Shown here: piece by piece, positions 50,093-59,464 of the stretch | How positions within the stretch are numbered: position 1 is the first letter of the stretch | Layout of the letters: each line of letters opens with the position of its first letter | NCBI GenBank assembly: GCA_030447805.1 | Contig: JAUJOE010000002.1 | Coordinates: forward strand, 344,868 to 408,867 | DNA length: 64,000 bases | Reading direction: 5' to 3' | Source: Nocardioidaceae bacterium | GTDB taxonomy: Bacteria > Actinomycetota > Actinomycetes > Propionibacteriales > Nocardioidaceae | Translations under genes and position numbers: made by a program | The notes under the pieces: generated by a model | Told to the model about the DNA's origin: nothing | Databases searched by the model: none | Seen by the model: only the letters and a program-made list of their open reading frames with translations

Positions 50093-50982
50093 TGAGGCGG
50101 GTCGACCCGCGGCGGTCCCGCGCCGTACTGGGGCTGCTGGTGCTGGCGTCGGTCACGATCATCACCCTCGACGCCCGGCGCGGGGTGGCCGGCTCGCCTG
50201 TCGACCCACTGCGTACGGCGACCGCCGCCGTCGTCGGCCCGGTGGAGACCGCGGCCGACAGGATCGCGACACCCATTGGTGCGATACCCAGGTACTTCGG
50301 CGACGTCAGCGAGCTGCGCAGCGAAAACGCGAAGCTCGAGGCCGAGAACGCCGCGCTGCAGTCCCAGCTGCGAGCCTCCGATGCCGCGGCGAACCGGGCG
50401 CGGGAGCTCGACGGCATCGCCACGCTCGCCGACTCGTCGGGATTCCAGACCGTCACCGCGCAGGTGGTGGCGCTTGGAGCGGCCCAGTCGTTCTCCCGCA
50501 CGGTGACGATCGACGCGGGGACTCGCGCCGGCGTCGTCCCCGACCTCACCGTGATCAACGCTGACGGGCTCGTCGGCCGGGTTCTCAGGGCCGGCCCCAC
50601 GACCGCCACCGTGCTACTGATCGTCGACGGGCAGTCCGTCATCGGTGGCCGCCTTGGCAACTCGATGGAGCTGGGGTTCCTGACGGGTGACGGACAGGTC
50701 AGCGACGACGGGGTGCTTCACTTCAGCCTCGTCGACCACACCGTCTCACCGCGCGCGGGCGACGTCGTCGTGACCTGGGGCTCGCGCAACGGTGCTCCGT
50801 ACGTCGCTGGCGTGCCGGTCGGGTCGGTGGTGAGCGTGCACTCCTCACCGGCCGAGCTGACCGAGACCGCGTCGGTGCAGCCGTACGTCGACTTCTCCTC
50901 CCTCGACCTGGTGGCTGTCGTCACCTCCTCGGCCGACGGCTCCTCCACCGCCATGGAGGCGGCGAAGGGCCCGAGCCGATGA
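50092..50982 (+). CDS. mreC: Rod-shape-determining protein MreC
   Basis: A 296-residue bitopic protein: short cytoplasmic basic tail, one helix (residues ~11-26), coiled coil (~78-105, 'ELRSENAKLEAENAALQSQL') and the beta-barrel domain with 'TVTIDAGTRAGVVPDLTVIN' and 'GLVGRVL'. It links MreB to PBP2/RodA in the periplasmic-side wall machinery. ATG overlaps the mreB stop (TGATG) and its stop overlaps mreD. Confidence 0.94.
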
Positions 50983-51491
50983 CCACCGCGCTGCGCCTGC
51001 TCGTCGTCACCGTCCTGGTCGTGGTGACGATCACCCTGCAGGTGAGCATCTTCAGCCACTTCTCGCTGCGCGGCGTCGTACCCGACCTCGCCTTGCTCGT
51101 CGTCATCGCCGCGGCGCTGGTGCGCGGTCCCGACTACGCGGCACTCGTCGGTTTCGCCACCGGGCTGGTCCTTGACCTGGCACCGCCGGCAGACCACACC
51201 GCCGGCCGCTGGGCACTGTCGTTCGTCCTCGTCGGCTACCTGACCGGTCTCGCGCGGCGCGAAGGCGACATCACCGTGGTCGGCACGCTGGTCATCGTCG
51301 CCGCTGGCGCCTTCATCGGGACCTCGGTCTTCGCCTTGACCGGCCTGGTGCTCGGAGAGGGGGGCGTCGACGTCTCGAGAGCTCTCGACGTGATCCCGCT
51401 GACCGTGGCGTACGACGTGCTGGTCACGCCGCTGGTCATCCCCCTCGTGGTCATGCTCTTTCGGCGCCTCGAACCCGCCGAACGGTGGTGA
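50979..51491 (+). CDS. mreD: Rod-shape-determining protein MreD
   Basis: A 170-residue membrane protein with five or six helices ('LLVVTVLVVVTITLQVSIF', 'VPDLALLVVIAAALVRG', 'GFATGLVLDLAPPADHTAG', 'VIPLVVMLFRRL'). Member of the elongasome. Start overlaps mreC by 4 bp; 7 bp before mrdA. Confidence 0.92.
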   Translation: MTTALRLLVVTVLVVVTITLQVSIFSHFSLRGVVPDLALLVVIAAALVRGPDYAALVGFATGLVLDLAPPADHTAGRWALSFVLVGYLTGLARREGDITVVGTLVIVAAGAFIGTSVFALTGLVLGEGGVDVSRALDVIPLTVAYDVLVTPLVIPLVVMLFRRLEPAERW

Positions 51492-51498
51492 GCGATCG

Positions 51499-53610
51499 GT
51501 GCTGAGAACGCGATCGAGCCTGCGGCTGGTCGTCGTACAGGTGATGGTGCTGGCGCTGTTCACCACCCTTTTCGCGCGGCTGTGGTACCTGCAGGTGGTC
51601 GGCGCGGAGACCTACCAGGCAGCTGCTCAGGACAACGCCGTACGCGACATCGAGATCACTGCCCCACGGGGTCTGATCGTCGACGCGATGGGCCGGCCTT
51701 TGGTGGCCAACCGCACGGCATGGGTGGTCACCGTCGACCGCGACGTGCTCGACCGGCTCGGCGCGGCGACGCGCCGGGCGGTGCTCGGGCGACTCGCCAA
51801 CACGTTGGGGCTCTCGCCGGAGGAGCTGGAGCGGCGGACGAAGACGTGCGGGGAGCCGGGAGCCGCCGAGCCCCCGGTCTGCTGGAACGGGTCGCCGTAC
51901 GAGCCGGTGCCAGTCGCCGAGGACGTGACCCAGGTGCTCGCCGCGTCGATCCTCGAGCAGGCCGAGGACTACCCCGGCGTGACGGCCGAGGCCCGCAAGG
52001 TGCGCGCCTACCCCGCGCCGTTCGGGGTCAACGCCGTCCACGCGCTGGGCTACATCTCCCCGATCACCGAGCAGGAGCTCGACGCGGCGAAGGCTCGTGG
52101 CGACGACGGGGTCAGCCCGTTGTCGTCGGTGGGCCGGTCTGGCCTGGAGGACGCCTACGACCGGTACCTGCGCGGTGCCTCCGGCGTGCACCAAGTGGCG
52201 GTCGACTCGATGGGGCGGGTGCTCGGCGACGCCGCCGTCATCGAGCCGAAGCCGGGTCACACGCTCGTGACCAGCATCGACGCGAAGGTCCAGGCCGTCG
52301 CCGAGCGCGAGCTGGAGCGGTCGATCCTGCAAGCGCGCAAGACCTTCGACGAGGTCACCGGGCGCAAGTACGTCGCCGACTCGGGGTCCGTGGTCGTGAT
52401 GGACGCGACCAACGGCCGGGTGGTCGCGCTCGCGAGCTACCCGACGTACGACCCGAACGTCTGGGTGGGCGGCATCAGCCAAGGCGACCTCGACCGGCTG
52501 TACAGCGACCAGGCGGACACGCCGTTGCTGAACCGGGGGACGCAGGGGCTGTTCGCGCCGGGCTCGACGTTCAAGCCGGTCACCGCAGCCGGGGCGTTGA
52601 CCCACGGCTACTCCATCAAGGACAAGCTCGACTGCTCGTCGTCGCTCACGGTCGGTGGTCGGGTCTTCAAGAACTACGAGTCGGCCTCCTACGGGCGGAT
52701 CACGTTCGCCGAGGCGCTGCAACTGTCGTGCGACACGTTCTTCTACCGCATCGCGTACGCCAAGTGGCTCGAGGCTGGGGGCGACCGGGAGGACACCAGC
52801 ATCAAGGACCCGCTGGTCGAGAACGCAAAGGCGTTCGGCTTCGGGTCCAAGACCGGCATCGACCTCCCCGGTGAGGTGACCGGGCGGATCGCCGACCGCA
52901 AGTGGAAGCTCTCGTACTGGAAGGCCAACAAGGACTACTACTGCAAGCTCGGGAAGGAGCCCGGCAACGACTTCCTGCACGTCTTCGCCCGCGAGTTCTG
53001 CATCGACGGCTGGAACTACCGCGCCGGTGACGCGGTCAACTTCTCGATCGGGCAGGGCGACACGGTCCTCACGCCGATTCAGCTCGCGGTGGCGTACGGC
53101 GCCCTGTCGAACGGCGGCACCCTCTGGGAGCCCCGGGTCGCCAAGGCGGTCATCGACGCCGACGGTGAGGTGGTGAAGCGGATCGGGCCGCACGCCGCGG
53201 GGCGCATCCCGATCCCCCAGCGGATCATCGACTACATCGACCGCGCCCTGCTCGGCACCGGCAAGGTCGGCACGATGGCGTGGAAGATGGGGGGCTTCCC
53301 GCTCGGCCGGGTGCCTGTGCGCTTCAAGACCGGCACCGCGGAGGTCTACGGCAAGCAGACGACATCGTGGATCGCCAGCTACGACGAGCAGTACGTCGTG
53401 ATCATGCAGATCTCCCAAGGGGGCACCGGGTCCGGCACGTCCGGAGACGCGGCGCGCACCATCTGGGAGACGCTGTACGGGATCCAGGGCAGCAAGGTCG
53501 ACCTGCGCGACGCGGCCCAGCCGGGCGCGGAGCCGCCGGATGGCCTCCCTGTCTTCAAGCCCAACGGGCAGATTTCCCCGCCTCGCCGCACAGGAGAAGA
53601 CCCCCGTTGA
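51499..53610 (+). CDS. mrdA: Penicillin-binding protein 2, elongasome transpeptidase
   Basis: A 703-residue class B PBP: one N-terminal helix, pedestal domain ('APRGLIVDAMGRPLVANRT'), transpeptidase domain with SxxK 'PGSTFKPV', second motif 'LSCDTFFY' (SxD, the form common in PBP2) and KTG 'RFKTGTAEVYG'. It crosslinks peptidoglycan with RodA. GTG start. Its stop overlaps the rodA TTG start. Confidence 0.95.
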   Translation: MLRTRSSLRLVVVQVMVLALFTTLFARLWYLQVVGAETYQAAAQDNAVRDIEITAPRGLIVDAMGRPLVANRTAWVVTVDRDVLDRLGAATRRAVLGRLANTLGLSPEELERRTKTCGEPGAAEPPVCWNGSPYEPVPVAEDVTQVLAASILEQAEDYPGVTAEARKVRAYPAPFGVNAVHALGYISPITEQELDAAKARGDDGVSPLSSVGRSGLEDAYDRYLRGASGVHQVAVDSMGRVLGDAAVIEPKPGHTLVTSIDAKVQAVAERELERSILQARKTFDEVTGRKYVADSGSVVVMDATNGRVVALASYPTYDPNVWVGGISQGDLDRLYSDQADTPLLNRGTQGLFAPGSTFKPVTAAGALTHGYSIKDKLDCSSSLTVGGRVFKNYESASYGRITFAEALQLSCDTFFYRIAYAKWLEAGGDREDTSIKDPLVENAKAFGFGSKTGIDLPGEVTGRIADRKWKLSYWKANKDYYCKLGKEPGNDFLHVFAREFCIDGWNYRAGDAVNFSIGQGDTVLTPIQLAVAYGALSNGGTLWEPRVAKAVIDADGEVVKRIGPHAAGRIPIPQRIIDYIDRALLGTGKVGTMAWKMGGFPLGRVPVRFKTGTAEVYGKQTTSWIASYDEQYVVIMQISQGGTGSGTSGDAARTIWETLYGIQGSKVDLRDAAQPGAEPPDGLPVFKPNGQISPPRRTGEDPR

Positions 53611-54836
53611 CCGCGTTGGCGACCTCAACCACACGCACATCTCGTCGGATCCACGTCACCGACCGCCGGTCGACGTGGCAGCGGCTGGATGTGGTGGTGG
53701 TGGGCTCCACCGCCGCGCTGTTGGTGCTCGGCTCGCTACTGGTGTGGTCGGCCACGGCCGGTCGGGCGGCGCTGACCGGAGGCGACGGCTCGGAGTACAT
53801 CGTCAGGCACCTGACCAACATGGCCGTCGGGCTGGTGCTGGCCGCGTTGATCGCGGCGACCGACCATCGCTGGGTGCGCATCTGGGCGCCGGTCGTCTAC
53901 CTCGGCGCTGTGATCGGGCTCGGCCTGGTGCTGTCCCCGCTGGGGGCGGTGATCAACGGCTCCCGGTCGTGGATCCTGGTCGGCGGCCTGTCGATCCAGC
54001 CCGCCGAGTTCGCCAAGCTCGGCGTGGTAGCCGGCATGGCGCTGCTGCTGGCTGAGCGCACTGAGGCGCGCCGGTCGGCAGCCTTGCGCGGCTGGGACGT
54101 GCTGGCGGCGCTGGCTATCGCGGCTGTGCCGGCCGGGTTGATCCTCGCCCAGCCGGATCTCGGGACGCTGCTGGTGCTGGCCGCCACGGTGTTTGGGCTG
54201 CTCGCGGTGGCGGGGGCGCCCCGGCGCTGGCTGGTGGGACTGGTCGCGGCTGCGCTGGCTGGCACGGTGGCCGCCGTACAGCTGGGAGTGCTGCAGGGCT
54301 ACCAGCTGCTGAGGTTCGAGGCGTTCATCAACCCCGCGCTCGACCCGCAGGGTGCCGGCTACAACACCGTCCAGGCGCGCATCGCCATCGGCAACGGCGG
54401 CCTGTTCGGTCAAGGCCTCTTCCACGGCTCGCAGACCCAGTCCGGCTTCGTGCCCGAGCAGCACACCGACTTCGTGTTCACGGTGGCGGGGGAGGAGCTG
54501 GGCCTGGTGGGGGCTGGCGCCTTGATCGCGCTGCTGCTGGCGCTGCTGTGGCGAGCCTGCCGGATCGCCGTACGCGCCGACGACATGTTCGGGCGACTGG
54601 CCGGTGGGGGCATCGTGTGCTGGTTCGGGTTCCAGGCGTTCCAGAACATCGGCATGTGCCTGGGCATCATGCCGGTGACCGGCGTACCGCTGCCGCTCGT
54701 CTCGTACGGCGGCACGTCGATGTTCGCGTCCCTGATGGCGGTGGGCCTGCTGCTCAACATCCATCTGCGCACCGAGCGCTCGATCGGGCTCGGCGTGGTG
54801 CTCCGGGAACGGATGGCGCGCTCCCGCCGCTTCTGA
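53607..54836 (+). CDS. rodA: Peptidoglycan glycosyltransferase RodA
   Basis: A 409-residue SEDS protein with ten helices. 'NGSRSWILVGGLSIQPAEFA' and 'QHTDFVFTVAGEELGLVGA' are the SEDS signatures, with the catalytic Asp in the extracellular loop ('PDLGTLLVL' region precedes it). Polymerises lipid II. The start is TTG at 53607, overlapping the mrdA stop, with AGGAG at 53592-53596; no ATG or GTG fits the coupling. Confidence 0.93.
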   Translation: MTALATSTTRTSRRIHVTDRRSTWQRLDVVVVGSTAALLVLGSLLVWSATAGRAALTGGDGSEYIVRHLTNMAVGLVLAALIAATDHRWVRIWAPVVYLGAVIGLGLVLSPLGAVINGSRSWILVGGLSIQPAEFAKLGVVAGMALLLAERTEARRSAALRGWDVLAALAIAAVPAGLILAQPDLGTLLVLAATVFGLLAVAGAPRRWLVGLVAAALAGTVAAVQLGVLQGYQLLRFEAFINPALDPQGAGYNTVQARIAIGNGGLFGQGLFHGSQTQSGFVPEQHTDFVFTVAGEELGLVGAGALIALLLALLWRACRIAVRADDMFGRLAGGGIVCWFGFQAFQNIGMCLGIMPVTGVPLPLVSYGGTSMFASLMAVGLLLNIHLRTERSIGLGVVLRERMARSRRF

Positions 54837-54850
54837 GGTTCCCCCTGGAG

Positions 54851-54898
54851 ACTTGTCAGAAGCTAGTGCACCAGTAGCGGCAGTAGCGACTGACAACT
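54851..54898 (-). repeat. Dispersed palindrome family 1, copy C
   Basis: Arms TTGTCAG (54853-54859) and CTGACAA (54890-54896), 44 bp end to end, inverted relative to copies A and B. Read on the minus strand the core has CTACTGCCGCTACTGG then TGCACTA, very close to copy A. The right arm runs directly into the leaderless promoter of the next gene. Confidence 0.8.
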
Positions 54899-54902
54899 CG
54901 GT

Positions 54903-54908
54903 TAGGGT
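54903..54908 (+). promoter_or_regulatory. Leaderless -10 box abutting the palindrome
   Basis: TAGGGT lies 6 nt before the ATG at 54915. The stretch CTGACAACTCGGTTAGGGTG, joining the palindrome arm to the -10 box, occurs again on the minus strand at 57487-57468 before a 23-codon ORF. Confidence 0.55.
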
Positions 54909-54914
54909 GGCGAG

Positions 54915-56836
54915 ATGCCCGTCGAGTCAGTCTTCGCTCAGCTGGAGCCGTTGCTGCCGACGGTGCAGAAGCCGATCCAGTACGTCGGTGGCGAGCTCAA
55001 CTCGACGGTCAAGGACTGGGACTCGGTCGCGGTGCGGTGGGCGCTGATGTACCCCGACGCGTACGAGGTGGGGCTGCCCAACCAGGGCGTGCAGATCCTC
55101 TACGAGATCTTGAACGAGCGCGACTGGATCCTCGCCGAGCGCACCTATTCCGTGTTCGCCGACATGGAGCAGGTGATGCGCGAACACGAGATCCCACAGT
55201 TCACCGTCGACGCGCACCGACCGGTCGGCGCGTTCGACCTGCTGGGGGTCTCGTTCGCCACCGAGCTGGGCTACACGAACATGCTGACCGCCCTCGACCT
55301 CGCCGGCATCCCGCTGCACGCCGCCGACCGGGGTGACGACGCGCCGGTCGTGATCGCCGGCGGTCACTCCGCCTTCAACCCTGAGCCGATCGCCGACTTC
55401 ATCGACGCCGCTGTGCTGGGCGACGGTGAGGAGGTGGTGCTGGCAATCAGCGAGGTCGTGCGCGAGTGGAAGGACCAGGGTCGCCCGGATGGCCGAGACG
55501 GCCTGCTGTTGCGGCTGGCTGCTTCCGGCGGCGTCTACGTGCCGAAGTTCTACGACGTCGACTACCTCCCCGACGGGCGCATCCAGCGCGTCGTGCCCAA
55601 TCGGCCCGGGGTGCCGCCCCGAGTGCACAAGCACACGCTGATGGACCTCGACTCCTGGCCGTACCCGAGCAAGCCGCTGGTGCCGCTGGCGGAGACCGTG
55701 CACGAGCGCTACTCGGTCGAGATCTTCCGCGGCTGCACGCGCGGCTGCCGGTTCTGCCAGGCCGGCATGATCACGCGACCGGTGCGGAGCGGTCGATCAC
55801 CACCATCGGTGACATGGTCGAGAACGGTGTCAAGAAGTCGGGCTTCGAGGAGGTCGGGCTGCTGTCGCTGTCGTCGGCCGACCACTCCGAGATCGCCGAG
55901 GTCGCCAAGGGTCTCGCTGACCGGTACGACGGCACCAACGTCTCGCTGTCGCTCCCGTCGACGCGGGTCGACGCCTTCAACATCGACCTGGCCAACGAGT
56001 TGTCGCGCAACGGGCGCCGGTCTGGGCTCACCTTCGCGCCCGAAGGAGGCTCTGAGCGGCTGCGCAAGGTCATCAACAAGATGGTGTCGGAGGACGACTT
56101 GATCCGCACCGTCGCTGCGGCGTACTCGTCTGGCTGGCGCCAGGTGAAGCTGTACTTCATGTGCGGCCTGCCAACCGAGACCGACGAGGACGTCCTGGCG
56201 ATCGCCGACCTGGCCAAACGTGTCATCGCCACCGGTCGCGAGGTGTCGGGGCGGCGAGACATCCGGTGCACCGTCTCGATCGGCGGCTTCGTGCCGAAGC
56301 CGCACACGCCGTTCCAGTGGGCGAGCCAGCTCGACCACGAGACCACCGACGCCCGGCTCAAGCAACTGCGCGACGCGGTCCGGCAGGACAAGCAGTACGG
56401 CCGCGCGATCGGCTTCCGCTACCACGACGGGAAGCCCGGCATCATCGAGGGCCTGCTGTCGCGCGGTGACCGCCGGGTCGGCGCGATCATCGAGGAGGTA
56501 TGGCGCGACGGCGGGCGGTTCGACGGGTGGAGCGAGCACTTCTCCTTCGACCGGTGGGTGGCGGCCGCTGACCGGGTTCTGGCTGGTGCGCCGGTCGACC
56601 TCGACTGGTACACGACCCGGGAGCGCGGTTACGACGAGGTGCTCCCATGGGACCACCTCGACTCCGGCCTCGACCGTAACTGGCTTTGGGAGGACTGGCA
56701 GGACGCTCTGCACGAGGTGGAGGTCGACGACTGCCGGTGGACGCCCTGCTTCGACTGCGGCGTGTGCCCCGAGATGGGCACGGACATCCAGGTCGGCCCG
56801 ACCGGCAAGCAGTTCCTGCCGCTGTCCGTCGTTTGA
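54915..56836 (+). CDS. B12-binding-domain radical SAM protein (TIGR03960 family), one frameshift
   Basis: About 640 residues after joining frames. An N-terminal cobalamin-binding-like domain ('GVSFATELGYTNMLTALDLA', 'VVIAGGHSAFNPEPIADFID') precedes the radical SAM core with the 4Fe-4S motif 'RGCTRGCRFCQAGM' (C-x3-C-x2-C). The break at 55785-55787 needs one more G in a G run. In actinobacteria this gene pairs with the TIGR03936/DUF2344 gene, here at 59465, just upstream of rne. The modified target is not known for certain. Confidence 0.9.
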
Positions 56837-56870
56837 CGCGGGCGCGCGCTGACCGCCGTACCATCGCTGC

Positions 56871-57356
56871 ATGCCGCAGGTCAGAGCCGAGGTATGGGTG
56901 CCAGTCACGCCCGCCACGGCGTTCGCTGTCTCGCAGACGACCGGTGAGGTGCGGCTGCGGTGGGATCCGTTCATCAGGATGCAGCGGTTCCTCGATGGAG
57001 CCACTCGACCAGGCAAAGGCGTGCGCACGCTGACCAAGGCCCGGCTTGGTCCGGTCATGGTGAGCCGATACGTCTCCTACGCGCCGCCGCGCAACGTCGG
57101 CATGACCATGGTGACGGGCCCATGGTTCTTTGAGTCCTTCGGCGGCGGCTGGCGCTTCGAACCAGAAGGCGAGGGGACCCGCGCGGTGTGGAAGTACACC
57201 TGCAGCGTGCAGCCGCGCTGGCTGCGCCCCGTGGCAGAACCGATCGGGCAGTGGCTGCTCGGGCGGGAGATCCGCCGCCGGATCGAGGCGTACGCCGCCG
57301 CTTGCTCCGACCCGTCGATTGTTGCCGCGGCGCTGAGCGCCGACGGTGTCCGGTAG
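56871..57356 (+). CDS. SRPBCC (polyketide cyclase/START-like) protein
   Basis: A 161-residue helix-grip protein: 'AEVWVPVTPATAFAVSQTTG' at the N-terminus, 'VTGPWFFESFGGGWRFEPEG' and 'TRAVWKYTCSVQPRWLRP' in the sheet, and a C-terminal long helix. It binds hydrophobic ligands; no ligand can be named. Leaderless: TACCAT (56859-56864) 6 nt before the ATG. Confidence 0.82.
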   Translation: MPQVRAEVWVPVTPATAFAVSQTTGEVRLRWDPFIRMQRFLDGATRPGKGVRTLTKARLGPVMVSRYVSYAPPRNVGMTMVTGPWFFESFGGGWRFEPEGEGTRAVWKYTCSVQPRWLRPVAEPIGQWLLGREIRRRIEAYAAACSDPSIVAAALSADGVR

Positions 57357-57392
57357 CCGGTCAGCGCATGAAGGACGTCTCTGGCCTGCCGC

Positions 57393-57464
57393 TCAGTTCA
57401 TCGAATCCCTGGAGCGACGGGCGAACGGGAACCAGGAGTCGGCGATCAGCTCATCGAGGGGCAT
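57393..57464 (-). CDS. Possible 23-residue small protein
   Basis: An ORF encoding a 23-residue peptide (MPLDELIADSW... ending RDSMN) starts at ATG 57464 on the minus strand. TAGGGT lies 6 nt upstream, preceded by the same sequence that fronts the TIGR03960 gene and joined to palindrome copy D. The promoter resemblance is the only support; the peptide has no known relatives that I can name. Confidence 0.35.
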   Translation of the reverse strand: MPLDELIADSWFPFARRSRDSMN

Positions 57465-57479
57465 GCGCCACCCTAACCG

Positions 57480-57529
57480 AGTTGTCAGTACGGCTTACGC
57501 CTGAGCATGTGCACTGGGGACTGACAGGT
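57480..57529 (+). repeat. Dispersed palindrome family 1, copy D
   Basis: Arms TTGTCAG (57482-57488) and CTGACAG (57521-57527), 46 bp end to end; the core contains CATGTGCACTGGGG. The left part of this repeat encodes the stop codon and the right part the last residues of the MFS gene (stop 57497-57495). Confidence 0.65.
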
Positions 57530-58721
57530 CGGGAGGCGGGCGGAGCTCGTCCTCGAGGTATCGGGGGCGCGACACGAGCAGACCGGCGACGGCTTGGGGG
57601 ATGACCAGCAGGGCCAACACCGTCAACGGGACAGTCCAGCCGCCGGTGGCGCCGTACAGGGCTCCCATCAGGAACGGGCCGACAGCGGCGATCAGGTAGC
57701 CCACGCTCTGGCTGAAACCGGACAGCGCCGCCGTACCGTCGCTGGTGCGCGCCCGCAGACCGATCAGCGTCAAGATGAGCGGGAAGATCCCGGTGCCGAT
57801 GCCGATGAGCAGCGCCCACAGCCAGGCTCCGGCCACCGGCCACAGGATCAGCCCCGTGTAGCCGACGACGTACGACGCGCACAACCCGAGGATCAGCGGC
57901 GCCTGGCTCCGAATGCGGACGGCGATCCTCGGAAGCACGAACGACAGCGGGATGCCGGCCGCCGCGGCCACCCCGAGCAGCAGCCCGCCCGTCTCGGCGG
58001 AGAAGCCGGCGTCCCGGTACACCTGCGCCAGCCACCCGAACACGGCGTACGCCTGCAGCGACTGGGTGCCGAAAAACAGCGCCATGGCCCACGCCAACCG
58101 CGACGACAGCATCGCCCGGGTCGGGATCGTGTCGTGGCGAGCCAGCTCAGGCTTGATGTCGTGCCGCTGCAAGCCCAGCCACGGCAACGCCGCCACGGCC
58201 GCCACCAGTGCCCAGCCCGCCAGACCAGCTCGCCACGACCCGAACGCCTCCGCCACCGGAACGGTGAGAGCCGACGCCGCGGTCAGCCCGATGGCCAGCG
58301 CCGTGGTGTAGACCGCGGTGACCAGCCCGATGCGGTGCGGGAAGTGCTGCTTGACCAGCGACGGCAGCAGCACGTTCGCCGTCGCCATCGCCGCCAGCGC
58401 GGGCACTGTGGCAGCGATGAACAGCGCCGAGTCGTCGGCATAGGCGCGCAGACCCAAACCGCCGGCGAGCACCGCCAGCGACAGCAACATCAGCCGGTGT
58501 ACGCCGAGTCTCCGGGCACCCCATGGAGCCAGCGCCCCGAAGCCGGCAAAGCAGAGCACCGGCAACGTCGTGACCACTCCGGCCGTCGCGGTGCTCATCG
58601 CCAGCCCTTGGCGGACGTCCTGCAGCACCGGCCCGACGCTGACCGCCGCCGGACGGAGGTTAGCCGCCAACACCACCAGGCCGACGGCGGTGAAGACCTG
58701 CGTTCGACGGTGACCAGACAC
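57495..58721 (-). CDS. MFS transporter, CynX/NimT family
   Basis: A 408-residue 12-helix transporter. 'LVVLAANLRPAAVSVGPVL' at the first helix (N-L-R motif) and 'GALAPWGARRLGVHR' after TM2 are typical of the CynX/NimT group (cyanate or nitroimidazole-type export). Substrate unknown. Its last residues (SAHAQA) are encoded inside palindrome copy D, so the repeat has become coding. Confidence 0.88.
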   Translation of the reverse strand: MSGHRRTQVFTAVGLVVLAANLRPAAVSVGPVLQDVRQGLAMSTATAGVVTTLPVLCFAGFGALAPWGARRLGVHRLMLLSLAVLAGGLGLRAYADDSALFIAATVPALAAMATANVLLPSLVKQHFPHRIGLVTAVYTTALAIGLTAASALTVPVAEAFGSWRAGLAGWALVAAVAALPWLGLQRHDIKPELARHDTIPTRAMLSSRLAWAMALFFGTQSLQAYAVFGWLAQVYRDAGFSAETGGLLLGVAAAAGIPLSFVLPRIAVRIRSQAPLILGLCASYVVGYTGLILWPVAGAWLWALLIGIGTGIFPLILTLIGLRARTSDGTAALSGFSQSVGYLIAAVGPFLMGALYGATGGWTVPLTVLALLVIPQAVAGLLVSRPRYLEDELRPPPDLSVPSAHAQA

Positions 58722-58746
58722 AGTCAGCGCCGGGCCAGCGTCAAGG

Positions 58747-59316
58747 TCAGCGGCGGGAGTTTGCTTCGTAGAAGGCGCTTGAGTCTGGGCGGTACAGGAG
58801 AACTACCGCGACTACCCCGACACCGATGGTGACAACCGAGAGCAGTAGCGACAGCGTCGTCGTTCCGGCGGTGGTGAGAGTCACCAGCAGGGACAAGAGT
58901 CCCAACGCCGCAAGGACGGTTGCAACGACCCTTGCCCACTTCTTGCCTTTGCCGTTGGCCCACGCCATCCATAGCCACAGCGCGACACCGATCAGGCCGG
59001 AGATGACGGCGATGGCGATGGCCACGTTGAACGTCGTGTCGACCTGTGACTCGGTGAAGCTGGTCCCCTGGGCTTGGAGATCCGCGCGGATGTCGTCCCT
59101 GAGCGAGCCGACGGTCGCCAACGTGAGGACGAGGCTCAGCAGGCTGAGCCCGGCGCCGATGCGCATCAGCAGCACGGCGGTACGAATTGACTGCGGCTGT
59201 TCTGCCGAGCCGGGTGGTTGTCCGTACGGCGACGAGCCGGGCGGTTGACCGTACGGCGATTGGCCGGCTGGGTAGTTCTGCTCCGGATACTGCGGATACG
59301 GGTCTTGGGTGCTCAT
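58747..59316 (-). CDS. Membrane protein with a Pro/Gln/Tyr-rich N-terminus
   Basis: A 189-residue protein. Residues 1-42 are low-complexity with a tandem 'SPYGQPPGS' repeat, then four helices ('LLMRIGAGLSLLSLVLTLAT', 'IAIAVISGLIGVALWLWMAW', 'VVATVLAALGLLSLLVTLTT', 'LLLSVVTIGVGVVAVVLLY'). This architecture is common in actinobacteria, function unknown. AAGGG precedes the ATG. No family name assigned. Confidence 0.8.
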   Translation of the reverse strand: MSTQDPYPQYPEQNYPAGQSPYGQPPGSSPYGQPPGSAEQPQSIRTAVLLMRIGAGLSLLSLVLTLATVGSLRDDIRADLQAQGTSFTESQVDTTFNVAIAIAVISGLIGVALWLWMAWANGKGKKWARVVATVLAALGLLSLLVTLTTAGTTTLSLLLSVVTIGVGVVAVVLLYRPDSSAFYEANSRR

Positions 59317-59464
59317 CGCAGGGCCCTTCGTAGACGGTGATCGGCGGCTCGCCTCCCTCGCTCAGCCTATGGCTTGGCGCCGCCTGATTGCATTGCCAGC
59401 GGACGTGGCGGCTGCTCCGCGGCCTACGCTCACGGGCAGCCTCACGGGCGGATAGCGTCGGAGC

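Noticed and set aside
51451..53640. 729-codon minus-strand ORF
   Set aside because: Exact antisense shadow of mrdA; no ribosome site and no recognisable domain, while mrdA has all its motifs.
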